This document shows positions 1 to 12,300 of a stretch of 27,961 bases of DNA, piece by piece. This DNA comes from Apostichopus californicus (lineage: Eukaryota; Echinodermata; Holothuroidea; Aspidochirotida; Stichopodidae): the NCBI GenBank assembly GCA_020650975.1, contig JAIPMN010002237.1, forward strand, positions 1 through 27,961, given 5' to 3'. The stretch's first letter is position 1; each line of letters begins with the position of its first letter. The notes under the pieces were generated by a model. The model was given only the letters and a program-made list of their open reading frames with translations, ran no database searches and was not told the DNA's origin. The position numbers and the translations under genes are program-made.

Positions 1-168
1 ATTATAATTATTATATACTATATATTATAATTATTATATACTATATATTATAATTATTATATACTATATATTATAATTATCATATACTATATATTATAAT
101 TATCATATATTATATATTATAATTATTATATACTATATATTATAATTATTATATACTATATATTATAA
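1..168. repeat. AT-rich tandem array, 23-bp unit
   Basis: About seven head-to-tail copies of a 23-base unit (attataattattatatacta plus tat), differing by one or two t/c changes in copies four and five, run from the left edge. The array continues outside the window. On the minus strand it starts within ten bases of the 5' splice site of the exon ending at 176, so it forms the start of the next PIKfyve intron. Confidence 0.95.
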
Positions 169-175
169 GACGTAC

Positions 176-347
176 CTCTTGACATCTACGGCACCAGCTC
201 CAGACGATGATGTCTTCCCAGTTGTCTACGATCGGTTTCTCCATGATACGGAGGATGATCTCTACACAACCGTGACCGTGGACGAATCTCCTTACATGCT
301 GCAACATCAGAGCCTCACAGGTTTTACTTCTGCATGTGTAAAGAGTG
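176..347 (-). CDS. PIKFYVE: PIKfyve exon (Cys-rich region)
   Basis: A 172-base exon. I chose acceptor ttactaag (position 348) because the junction then reads FCF-D-TLYTCRSKTCEAL, the same length as vertebrate YCFRPSYQCPS and CETPM. The tgcag 19 bases further in would delete part of this. It continues with HVRRFVHGHGCVEII and WSWCRRCQE, holding conserved Cys residues, and ends in phase 0 at donor GTACGT (175). The next exon lies beyond the left edge. Confidence 0.93.
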
Positions 348-3300
348 CTTAGTAATGGAAAAGAAAACAAAATAAAAGTGAATGCCAAATTAATGAACCT
401 CTTTAAGAATTACATTAAATCAAAGATTGCAACAAATTGATGGAAACTATAAAATGATCTCAAATAGGACAAAAACTTAAAATCTGAAGTGATCACATTC
501 TAAAAGATATCACACAGTTGGAAGCTAAAGGGAATTGATATAAATAGGGGAGGGGGGGGCATGTAGCAGGGTGATCTGGCTAGCAAACTGTCAGGTAGCA
601 ATCAACTATCACAGAGCTACAGGTACCTCGTAGGCTGTCAATCCGGCGAGGGAAATATCTGTGGACTAACTCTAAACTTGCAGATACTAGTTTCAAACAA
701 AATATTATGACGTTGATACTTATAACTGAAACACATTATACAACTAAATGAATAAAGGAAACATAACTGGGAAAACCCATAGGTCCCTGGTTTTTCGAAT
801 CCTGTTCTAACAATGAATTTCTGTGCTCTTTTCCAACTCAAACAAATAAGAAACTTAACCGGTGGAAAATGTGAACAAAACTGAAGAGAAGCAAAGAAAT
901 AATGGACTTAAAAGCAGGATTCAAACCCGTTTTAAGTCCCAAAGGTGGTCTATTAAATGGGTTTAAAACTTACTCGAAACAAAATTTGTCCAAGAAGTGT
1001 CCGAGGGTTACATCGTGCCTGCCATAATGTTCCATTTGGATGGTCCGTGGATGAATGCAGTAGTTTGGCGCATTGTCTGACATCGCAGAGAAGCTGCTGA
1101 ACTGCATGATAAGCCTCTGATGGAAGTACGGATCCAGACAATCGACCTGATCGTGGTTACCATCGTTGAGATCCTCACTCGAGGTCTGATGACCCGCTAC
1201 GGTTTCAATCTCCGCAAGGTTTCCTCGATTGACTCTGTCCTCACTCTGATCATCGTTGAATTGACTAGGCAGTGTCTGACTTCCTGACGGCGATGTCGAG
1301 GGGTTGCTTTGCGTCTTGGAAGAGTTAGCTCCGAGAACCTCTAAGGATTTATGATGTTTGGGAGGTCTCGACACCAAGCGGCCGCCTCTGGCCCTAAAGT
1401 CAGATACGAGAGCGGGTAGATCATCCTCATCCGAGAGATGAGGAAAATCTACGAAAGGATGAGGACTCTTGAAGTGTACCAATCTTGACGGCTTTGTGCT
1501 CCGGTCGAGACTTCTGTAAAAGAGAGTGTCGCGTTCAATTTCGCGTTTGGTAGCACCGGTGTTTACATCAGTCGAAGGTCCTTCTTTACTGATCCCGTCG
1601 GAAAGTTTCGGCGACGAGAATAACTTGTCGCCAAAGAACTTCTTCGAGCTTGACTCTTTGCCTTTGTCGGTCTCAAAGAATGGTGGATTGAGGGTTAAAT
1701 GTGGAGAGGAAGACAGCTGTACCTTCTTGAGGATATTACTGAAGTGGTTGACTTTGATCGGTGTAGCTAATGGAAGCATACCTGAGGCAGCTAAACTGGC
1801 TCCACTGGGTGCCATCAATGCTGTGAATGGGATGATCTTACTTTCAACGGCCATTACATCCAGAGAGATAGCCGCACAACTTGCTTTCTCTCGTGTGGCA
1901 ATTGTTCGGTTATTCTCCTCGGCACTTGGTGCTCCCGTTTCATCGGGTTCATCTACCTGGTCATCGTGACCAGTTAATGCTTCACTTTGGCCAAATTCCT
2001 CCGAAAAATTATCCTCTTGTGAGGCCTCCGTCTCCGTATCATTTGTGCTGTTGATACCTGCTCCAAATGGTTGCCCAGCTTCTACCCCTTTCGTATCCTT
2101 GGTGGTATGAGTTTTCATTAACTTCTGCATGGCACTTTTGATGGATTCTGTGACAGATTTCTGGTTGTCATGGAACCCGTCCTTACTTTGACCTTTCATC
2201 GATTGTGTCATTCCTTCGAAGAAACTGCTACTGAGACCTTGAGAGTCGTCGAGACCGGGTGATGCTAAGCACTCCTGATTGTCTACCAGAGGCAGCGCAT
2301 AGGAATCGCACAGATAGGACGATTCCAAGAAGGAATGGTAGAGGGAGTGAACCATAAACTGAAGGCAACGCTTTACCTACGGAGAAGAGGAATAGCACAC
2401 ACCACAGTTAACATACAAATAAATAACAAATCTCTGAATATTGTTATTAAAATTGCAGATAGGGAACGGTTAAATTGTGATTCATAGTAAGCCCTTCGAT
2501 AAGTAGATATTATTAAGTGGAATATTATTATTATTATTATTTTACCTAGGATAATAAATCAAGCAATACGTACACACTGATTCAAACCTTTGTAAGTTGC
2601 ACTTCCGGGTAGTGTCATGTGACACTATCAGAAGCACATATCACATCTGCTGAACACACCAGGCGCGTAGCCAAGGGGGGGGCAAAGGGGGCGACCGACC
2701 CCCCTTGAGCATATTTTTTTTGTGTGTTTTATGATATCGCTAGTAATTTCAAAATATAAAATGCTTAGATACAAGGCCTGGGAAGTGCCATTTCCAGCAA
2801 TCTGGGAGGCAATTTTGGCCAAAATTTTCTTGTACCCTTCACGCCAATGGCGCTATGCTTAGATAGTTTCCAATGCCATATCTATGGCTCTGATAGTTTG
2901 CCTACAGGTTCGCCCCTCCCTTGGCAAATTCCTCGCTACGTGCCTGGAACACACTCAGTAAAAAAAAGAGAGGGCGCAGGAGGAAACTGATTTTTGGTTT
3001 CTCAATTTCAGTGACTGATCTGCCTTTTATTCATATCACTGTTGTGTAGTCAACGATATCTTTGACTGTTAATTTATTATGTTTCAAAAAATAAGGAAAG
3101 ATTTAAAAAAGCTTCTAACAGTTGCTGAAGGAACAGGGGATCAAGTTGCTACTTATGCTCCCTGTGAATTTACATTCCCACATAAGCGGCTAGAATTTTG
3201 AAATCTGCTTGCACATATAATCTTAAAACTATTTTTCACAAGATTCATCCTTTATCTTGTTTTGGATTCATCTTTCATATCACATTTCTTCCGCATGGAC

Positions 3301-6300
3301 ATTGAACACATGAGTGCTTTGTTCTTTAATTGCCCTAATACTTATCTTGAGACATTCGGAATGAACAACACTCAGTGCAAAACACAATGTTAAGATAAAC
3401 ATTGCAATATGAGTCATTGTTTACTTTCTCAACACTTAAAGTCATAAAGAAAACTTGTAGTCAATAAAAGTTGTCCTCAAATGTAAACTGACATATCAAA
3501 TGTATATTACATAGATAGACTGCAATTAACTCCATTTGATGTTTACAGTTTATTACTTGCACTTGATGGGAAAATTGTTTGTAATATAATAAACTAAATG
3601 AATATTTATCATACAGTTCTTGTCATATTTCTTTTACGGTATTATTTAAAATCTCTAGTTCATGCTACTATTCAAACAGGTTTTCAGTGAAAACAGTATC
3701 CACATCAGAAAGCCTCCATGGAAAGATATGTACATCAATTCATCATTATATGCTATTTACTTAATATTACATTTGGTGACCTTTGACCTCCTACCATAGC
3801 AACACCTACACTGAGGGTGTTCATTTGCCATTATACCACTGACCTCTTACTATGGGAAGACCATGATGGAGGATCTGGCATAATTTAACAAGACCAAGAC
3901 AAACTTGGCCGTTTCATATTAAAATTGTTGATGCATAGAATCCCATTTCAATAAATTAAGTTTGGCTTTGGATCAAAACGTTAAGTTTTGTAGACCTTAA
4001 CAAAACAGAGAAATTAGCACAGAAGATTAACATAATCAATCAAACCTTTGAGTGGTTAGGTGGTGGGAATGACCTGGAGGGTTACATGAATCCCATCAGT
4101 GGGTTGAGGGAGGAGGCAGGGGAGGAGGGGAGGATGGGGAGGATGGGGAGAATGGGGAGCAGGGGGAGGAGGGAGAGGCAGCACATTCAAATACACAACA
4201 ACATCAATGATGACAACTGCCAGATTATGTTTGGTGTTTCAATATGCCTCTTTCAATGGAGAACTCTAAATAGTGCAGCCAGTGCTCGAAGTAATGGAAC
4301 AAACACTCGTGTGACCTGATATAAGTATTACCTTCTTCAGCTCTATTAGAGATCCTCCCCTGAGTAAGACAGAACATCCGAGCCTCGGAGGGCATCCTGT
4401 GATAAACATTAATGTTTTGCTGTATCCTGTAGAAGTAGGGCAAGGAATATACCAATCAAACACATATTCCTGTGAAATGTTATTAGCCACGTTCTGATTA
4501 ACTCTTGATGTTAGTGATATCCATCAGGTAACGTCTCACTTGGTCAGTTATCAAAGATTACAAAACTAATTCTAATCGTGCCATTATGAAAAATACCCAA
4601 TATTAACAAATGTCTCGGATGGAAACCTTATCGACCATGGACATCCTAACGACCGAAGGCGATATTAGTCTATGCATCCATCTGTGAGTTATATTTTTGC
4701 TTCAAAATCCACTGAAACTTACCATGCCAGAGTTGTTTTTATGTCCTCAAGACAAGCTACAACCCATCATTATATTATTATATCTATCTTCTAAAGCAAT
4801 TAAAAACTTGAAGACAACTGAATCTTTTACTAATGATTAAAGAATCGCATGTTGATAAGGAACAAAATGTATTTCAATTATTCATGGTCTCCATGTAGAG
4901 TAGACATATTCATATCATACTCCAACTGCTGTATCCATAGCAACCCTGTAGATGTCTTCATTCTTTAATCCTTTAATGATATTCATGAAGGTTCATCTGC
5001 ATTTGTAGTGCAATCCTTTTGAGTGAATTTTTTTTTGGGGGGGGGGGCGGGGGAGGTTAGAGGTTGGGTGCTTGGGTTAGAAGTTCTTAGAAGATTGCCT
5101 GCATGTAACTAATAATAAGTCAAGTCTGAAAATGTGATGTAATTCCAGGCATCTGTCTCTTGCTAATCTCAGTTTTTGACAATTTGTAGGATTTCTCTAT
5201 TTTTTTAACTAATTTGTAGGGGTTTCTTCTAACAACTTCTTCTTCTGCAGGCTTCTTTTCTACCATACAAAATGCTAACATTTATATGAAAATGTTGCAT
5301 GAATTTTAAATAAACACATACTTATTGTCATTTGCAATGCATGAATAAATCCATGGTGATCAAATCCTGAAAAACTTTTCCTGCAAAAGTAATTTCTCAA
5401 ATATAATTTCCTACCCCTTCTCACCCCTCCACCCCACCCACCCCCAACCCTTCAAACTCACCTCCTGGGAAATGATAGACTTTAAGGTAAAACTGGTAAC
5501 AAGAGCCAAAGGTTGCCTGAGCAGCTTGTTCAATAGATTCTTCCAGACTAGCCCCAGTAGATCTCTTTATCCTCGCCATTACAAGCTGAAAATCAAATCG
5601 AAATGCGTTACAACCTAAATGGATGGTTTATATCAAATTTATTGACCTGTAAAAGGAGGAAAATTAATCCAAACATCTTGGTGTCATTTGATTTCAATCC
5701 TTCCAATAGATGCAAAAAGACCCCCCCCCCCCAATAAAAAAGAGTCAACGTGTGTGATTGGCATTGCACTTGTTTGCTTCAAGTTCATTTCTAGTATATT
5801 TGAGAGCGTGGTGGCCAATTGGCTAAGGCGTCGGACTCGTGATCCAAGGATTGCTGGTTCGATTCCTGCCTAGTTCATTACGTTGTGTCCTTGGGCAAGA
5901 TGCTTTTTCTCACTTGCCTCTCTCCACCCAGGGATTAAATGGGTACCTGTGAGGTAACTTGTCATTGGGCGCAGTATATAACTGCTGCTGCCTGGAGGGA
6001 TTGTCTCTGGGACAGGTTATCATTGAGCAGGGGTAATATAACTTGTAAGCGCTGTGATATGGTTTACCATAATAGCGTAGCTAAATGCCTAATATTATTA
6101 TTATTAGTATATACTCAACAACTTTGAAGGCAGTCTCCAAATCAAGGAAACCTTCAACCAGGATATTAAGATTATGAACTGTTTTTGAACTTCTGTCAAA
6201 GATAGATGTACATTAAATTCTCCTCGACGTTTCGTGAAAGTGGCAGATTAACCACAAGGAAGTTATTTATAAACATTAAACACAAGTTCAGCATAATTAA

Positions 6301-9300
6301 AATTTGAATGTAATATCTACCTGTAAGACATATAAACTAACGTCCAGACAGTTTGATTAACCTTATCAATGTACTGTAATAAACATCAATGACATTTGAA
6401 ATGACACGATTTGAGGATAACTGTTGTAAAATCCTGCTTCAGCTATCCATTAATTCTTGTTATGTTGGGAACATGTTTTCAGCTTCTATTTCAATTCATC
6501 AATAGTTAATGTTGATTTTATTTTTATTCTTTGTTTTTTTGTGACAGTGATTCCTGGATACAGCCACTTGTGAGACACAAAAGCTTCCACTTGTTCTGTC
6601 TCTATTTAATTATTAACTACTAATTATTAACTATTTAATTATTAACTATTGATGCACATCCTTAATGTTTGGTTCTTTGTCCATGATACAGGGTAGAATA
6701 TCAATGTTTGAGACACATTCTGTGGAATCAAAACTCTGTATGTACTGCAGTGGTCGTAGATATGTATCACATCACATGTCAAAAAGTTTGTAACTAAGAG
6801 TTGTGTGTATCATGCAACTTGACAAGACCTCAAGTAAATGTGTTAGAGAAGTTAGAGAACCTGATATTTCCATCCTGAGCCGGAACTTCTTCAAAAGAAA
6901 ATCCTGCTAGGATGGAAATGTGAGGCTCTCTAACTTATACATTTACCTACAAAGCCTTTCTGAAGTAGATAAGGATTGCTTTCTCTTGGAAGTCCTCAAG
7001 TAAACAGTAAACTTCTGTTAACATACAGTGATGACAAATGGTAACGTAACTGTATACAGAGGTTTTGCCAAAGACAAGGTAACAACAGACAAAGTATTCT
7101 TTGTAAATTATTTCTTTGTTAATTCTATCTTTGTTAATTCTCTCTCTTTGGTGTGTTTTTTCCTCATTGTTTCTCCTGCAATCCTTTCATATATCTTTCT
7201 TCTCATTTCCCTTGACCTTTGTCCTTCTGATATCTGCCATTTTCCATTGACCTCTTGATTCAATCATGAATTTCTATAGCCTGACTAAACTTTTCATCTC
7301 AAGAAAAGCTGATCTAACGAATTATAATTTCTAAGAGAGTTATTAACTATCCTTTCCCTGAATAGCTATGCACCTCATGAACAGTATTAGCAAACAAATC
7401 TTGATATAAATTACTTGAAAATGATCAGCTCTATACACTTTTTTTACTGCAATTAAGTGATTTCCAATTGAGATAAAATTCTCCGCAATATAAATTTTTT
7501 TCTCGATACAAACTTCATTTTTTCCTTCTCTCTATCTCTGATATGCATATCTTAACACATGAGACAAAAAACAATTCACTCATATTGACTAATTAAGAAG
7601 TGATAGATACTGTGCTGGCTTCTGTGATTGCTGATATCCCAAAAGACATCCCCAGGAATCAATTGCAGAATATTATTATGACGCACTACTCGACAACCCT
7701 ATAGAATATTAAATCTTTCCCAAAAATCAACGAAAAAACAATGAAGGAGATTTTTTTTTCACTGCTATTTGTTAATAATATTATTTACTGAATTGGATAC
7801 AAACAGAATAATTGTTAGTTGAAATCATCAAATTTGTTACATTTCTTTTATTTTTTCATTAAGCTATGTAATTAAAGAAGGTTTGGCAATTTCACACCAG
7901 CTGAATAATATATTGCCCCTGGGATACAAGAGGTCAGTGGTTCTGATGAAGTTTATGATACAATATACAAAACACCATGACATCGGCAACTTTAAACGCG
8001 TTCAGTTTTTGCGAACTGCCCAATTGAATCATGACATCTCAGTGGATATTGAATTGAAGCTTGCAGAATCAAAACACCTTCGTGCCAGATAATGAATAAC
8101 TTTGATAAAATCATTCAGTTTTTCACTGGAATACCTACGAGGTCAAAAGACTCCCTAGCTCCCTAACTTGCTAGCAATACCATTGCTTGCTGATGTGTTT
8201 TCTTATTAAGATATACCAGTCTCTGAGTTCCTTTAATTGAATACTTTTTGGGGATAAAAGTTAAATGTCGGGTAAGGAAATCGGTGGATGTTAGAGATCT
8301 CGTATCTACTCAAGAAAGTTTGTTCAGCCATTACTGTTGACCTCATTTATAGTGTACTCAATCTAACACATCAACATAATTAAAATGAAAATTTTAAAAT
8401 GAAAGGTATAAATTGGACTTAAACAATGTCAATGTCTCATATTCTAATTTGCATAAAATAACCGTCCCTGCCTCAAAGACTCACCGGTTTAGTGTTTGAT
8501 ATTAAAGTAATTCCGTGAGCTAGCAGAAACTCTTGAGCTACTCTGGCAACCGACTTCTCAACTATCAGAACATCAGGTTTCTTGGCAATCAACTTGGATA
8601 CACAATTCTTCAGAAATTCCCTTTCCTGGAAAAAAAAGGGGCATGTATGATAAATTTGTTTTCTTATCAGCAAAGATTGTACTGCAATAATATCTTAATT
8701 CATGACTCATGAAGGTTTAATATCAATATGTCTTCAAATGCAGAAATAAACAATTTTCAGAACGGGACTCTCCGGGGTTTTATCAGAGGGTGCTGTGATA
8801 TCAGTCCTTATGAGAATAATCTGTACTGTTTAATGATCTCTAAATTGATAAAAAACGATCACATGAACACTCCCAAGCTGCAAAAACGCCTAATGAATTT
8901 GCATACTGACGGGGCTGGGTGATTGACTAGTTGACTAATTGACTAGGGTGATTGACTTTAGTTGACTATTCCACTCGTGCACATTGGCAAATTACAAAAA
9001 AAAACTGTAGAAAAAACAAGGTGCTGAAAACCAGTTAGCCTGACTTGAAACTTTGGAAATATGGTTCAAAACATCTCTTCTTCAATAATTACAAACAAAA
9101 TTGTATATACTGCTATTGATCAACCCAAGATGCTCTGCAGTTAAGGAGTGCAGCTCGTCAAAGTTTTGCAGAACTGGATATGACTGATAAGACAGCGCCC
9201 TCTGTTGATATTTGGTGTGGCTGGAGATTCATAAATTCATGACATAATTGATTTGACTACGTGCTGTACAAAACCATGGTTGCTCTACTATTCAGACTAT

Positions 9301-12300
9301 ATAGAGAACTTGAGTACTTTAGTGTTGTATTTACATTCTGTATTAGGAGTGTTAGGAGTGTTAGCTCAGTGGTTAACGCCGGTGCCTTTCAATCATAAGG
9401 TCCCCGGTTCGTGTCACTCCCAGATTAATGTATGTCGTCCAGTTACAGAGTTGTTGACAATTGATAATTCATAATCATGGACGTTAAATATGAATGTAAG
9501 AGGTGACTTCACTCAGCTTGCGGCTTTGATAAGCCAATGAGCCTTCTTCGCGAGTTCCTGCTTGCAGGAGGATCTAAAATACATACATACATACATGCAT
9601 ACACTAGTCCTTGGAATATTTTTTTAATTTTAATTTAAATGGAGTTAGAAACTTTTATCTCTACAAATGAAGTAGATAATCTTCATTGGGTAACATTAAT
9701 TGCACAAATTGTTCAATTGTGGCCTAACTGTTTGAACAGCTAGGCTTCATTAATTGTTGAACTTACTGAAATATGCATAATGCAATTCAGATCAGATTAG
9801 CCAGCAATATAAGTGCTTACAGCATCTCAATATCACAGATATAATAAATGAGGATAATTTTATTTGAAGGTTAAGTGGTATCCAAACCGGTTGGATAATT
9901 GAAAAGGAAAACACAGCGTAAGCTTAATATTCATCTTGAAAGTACCTAGATGATGAGAGGAATTTTGGAAATGTTTCTTTCGACAAAGTAAGGCTTTGGA
10001 ACTATCCACCGAACATTTCAAATTAAAATAGTTCCTGTTTTGAAAAGTCGATACAAATTGAGCCAAACCTGAAGCACCACTGGTTCCAGCGAGACAAATT
10101 TATTTTCAACACGCTGATGCTCTACGGCTGCTGCCAAGAGCAAAATGTTTGGATGCGTCAGGTCACTATCCATCTAGGGAACAAACAGAAGAAGAAGTGA
10201 GATTAAATTTATAGATTCCAATTACTTCTGAGAAATACGACACTAATATAGACGGACAGTCATATAGGTTAACTGGCACTCAGCCACTCTTCAAATTCAC
10301 AAGTTATTGCAATACAAGATGGCTATTTGGACAAGCCAAATAATCAAATTTTTCACCTCTTCCACCACGGACAAAAAAAAATAGAAGCCAAAACCAGCAA
10401 TGGTATTCTACCTTGAAAATGGAATAGTCATTATACTAAAGTGTATTGGATTTCAATGATGGTTACATCAGTAGCAATTATATTAGCTTCAATTGCATTA
10501 TACTGAATGCATTACATACCGAGAGTTGCATACTTAACAACATGTAGATATGTTTTATTATATCCTCACTTAATTGCTATATAAACTTCATACAAGAACT
10601 ATTTGTCAATGTTGCTTACTTCATTATGCATAAACCATTTGACTGAATTATACTTGGGCTGGAATTTGCATATTGTTATATGATAAATATGCCATAATAT
10701 ATGTACATATGTTCGGATATACAGTGTTATTGAGTATAACTTTCGCAGTTGGTAAATTCTTGACACAACAAAAAAGAGATTTATTACAGCTTTGATGACC
10801 CCCCAAAAAAACAAAAAAAAATTAATCTGCTTCATCAGTATACGAGACATTTGTGTCATAGAAAATATCATGTCTCCTGTGTCACACTCCACCTCCCCTC
10901 CCCCCCATTCACACCCAGCTCTAAGAACCTCAATTGTGAATCAACAGGTACCCCACAACTATTTGCCATTACTGTACTCCCGAATTGCATTGCGACTTTA
11001 AATCTGTTTTGCATCAATTAATTTATCTTTTACAAAGATGCAGAGAATATCATTTATTTTTAAAAAAACATTAAATTACGAACTTGAAAGTTTAATATTT
11101 TTATTTAGCCTTACGGACAGATAAAACATAAGATCACTACTGCCGTACCTTCTTGTTGGTAATGTTCTTAGTACAGACTGTTCCGTGGATAATTTCGCAT
11201 TCTTGTCGGCTCCCTCCCGGAAGCTTCTTGATGTGAACATACTGACGAATATCCATCAAGTCTTTCGCAAAAACATCAACCTTCACCTGAATTGAGGAAA
11301 AATCATTTCAAATTATTATAAGTCATAACTATGAGTTCCATTATCCTGTTTCAAATAATTTCTCTTCTAAAAGTGGTTGATATTTATGTTTCCATGTATT
11401 TATTAGAGCATCAAACCTTTAACAGTTTTTTTTGCTGCCATAAAGTGAACGACTCTTTGCTCATTTCCCCGTTTCTACCTAATAATAATTTGACAAACGA
11501 CTTCTTATCAGACAATGCAAATTCAAATCCCTTTTCCAAGATGTTTGAAGAACATAATTGGACTCATGGGAGACTAGATTTATATTACTGGGAATGTATC
11601 ATTAGAAAATACTGTTGCTTTTAGTGCATTTGGCTGATGTTATGAGCAGCTTGTTTCCCCAATGAGGACAGTTTCAATTCCACAAAGGAAAGCTATGGTC
11701 ACTGGGAGGTCGCAACATGTATTGACTGTTTAAGAATTTTGTATCGATGACGTCTTCTTTCTGTATGGGTGGTAAATATACAGCATATAGCAAGGAAAAT
11801 AACTTCCTGTACCAAAGTGATTGCTCGATGACAAGACGCACATATGACACACATATGACATACATATGATGCACATAATGAACACATATGACACACATGA
11901 CGTAAATATGACACACATGACGCACACATGACACATATGACGCACATATGACACACATATGACACACATATGGCGCACATATGACGCACATATGACACAC
12001 AGATGATGCATATATGGAACACACATGACAAACATGACACACATATGACACACATATGACACACATATGGCGCACATATGACGCACATATGACACACACA
12101 TGATGCATATATGGAACACACATGACAAACATATGACACACATATGACACACATATGATAAACTTAAGACGTACATAAGACACACATATGACACACACAT
12201 GATGCATGAAACACACATGACAAACATATGACACACATATGACACAAGTATGTCATTTAAACAACACATTTCACAAATCATGAAGAACATTTTGTTGGCG

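Larger units (their letters stand above)
2377..4331 (-). other. PIKFYVE: PIKfyve intron, 1955 bp, with MITE and G-rich tract
   Basis: Contains the hAT-like element at 2660-2946 and the purine-rich G tract at 4100-4180. The remaining AT-rich sequence, including 2955-4080, shows no exon, RNA gene or repeat that I can identify. Confidence 0.8.
5586..8484 (-). other. PIKFYVE: PIKfyve intron, 2899 bp, with SINE and dispersed repeat
   Basis: Largest delimited intron. It holds the SINE at 5800-6104 and dispersed repeat copy 1 at 6732-7239, plus a short ttaattattaacta repeat near 6605-6650. Nothing recognisable was found in 7240-8484. Confidence 0.8.
8626..10068 (-). other. PIKFYVE: PIKfyve intron, 1443 bp, with SINE and CTCF-like site
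   Basis: Holds short gattgactagttgacta repeats at 8920-8970, the CTCF-like site at 9193-9208 and the SINE at 9354-9605. The remainder is unremarkable AT-rich sequence. Confidence 0.8.

Noticed and set aside
328..347. Alternative acceptor (catgcag) for the 176-347 exon
   Set aside because: It would remove residues that align in number and Cys spacing with vertebrate PIKfyve; the upstream ttactaag acceptor keeps them.
638..841. Minus-strand frame of 67 codons between two PIKfyve exons
   Set aside because: The flanking exons join with no missing residues compared with vertebrate PIKfyve, so this is intron.
970..972. Stop codon ending the open frame of the large PIKfyve exon
   Set aside because: It lies inside the GTAAGT donor; coding continues in the 176-347 exon with matching phase and conserved residues.
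1526..1969. Plus-strand open frame of 147 codons
   Set aside because: It lies exactly antisense to the large PIKfyve exon, whose minus-strand frame is supported by homology and splice phase.
9354..9420. tRNA gene
   Set aside because: Anticodon and T arms do not pair properly and a SINE body with ACAT tail follows.
11674..12290. Three overlapping minus-strand frames of 151-186 residues rich in Cys, Val, Met, His
   Set aside because: All are translations of the ~10-bp minisatellite in different phases; no protein family features, and they change frame with the repeat.
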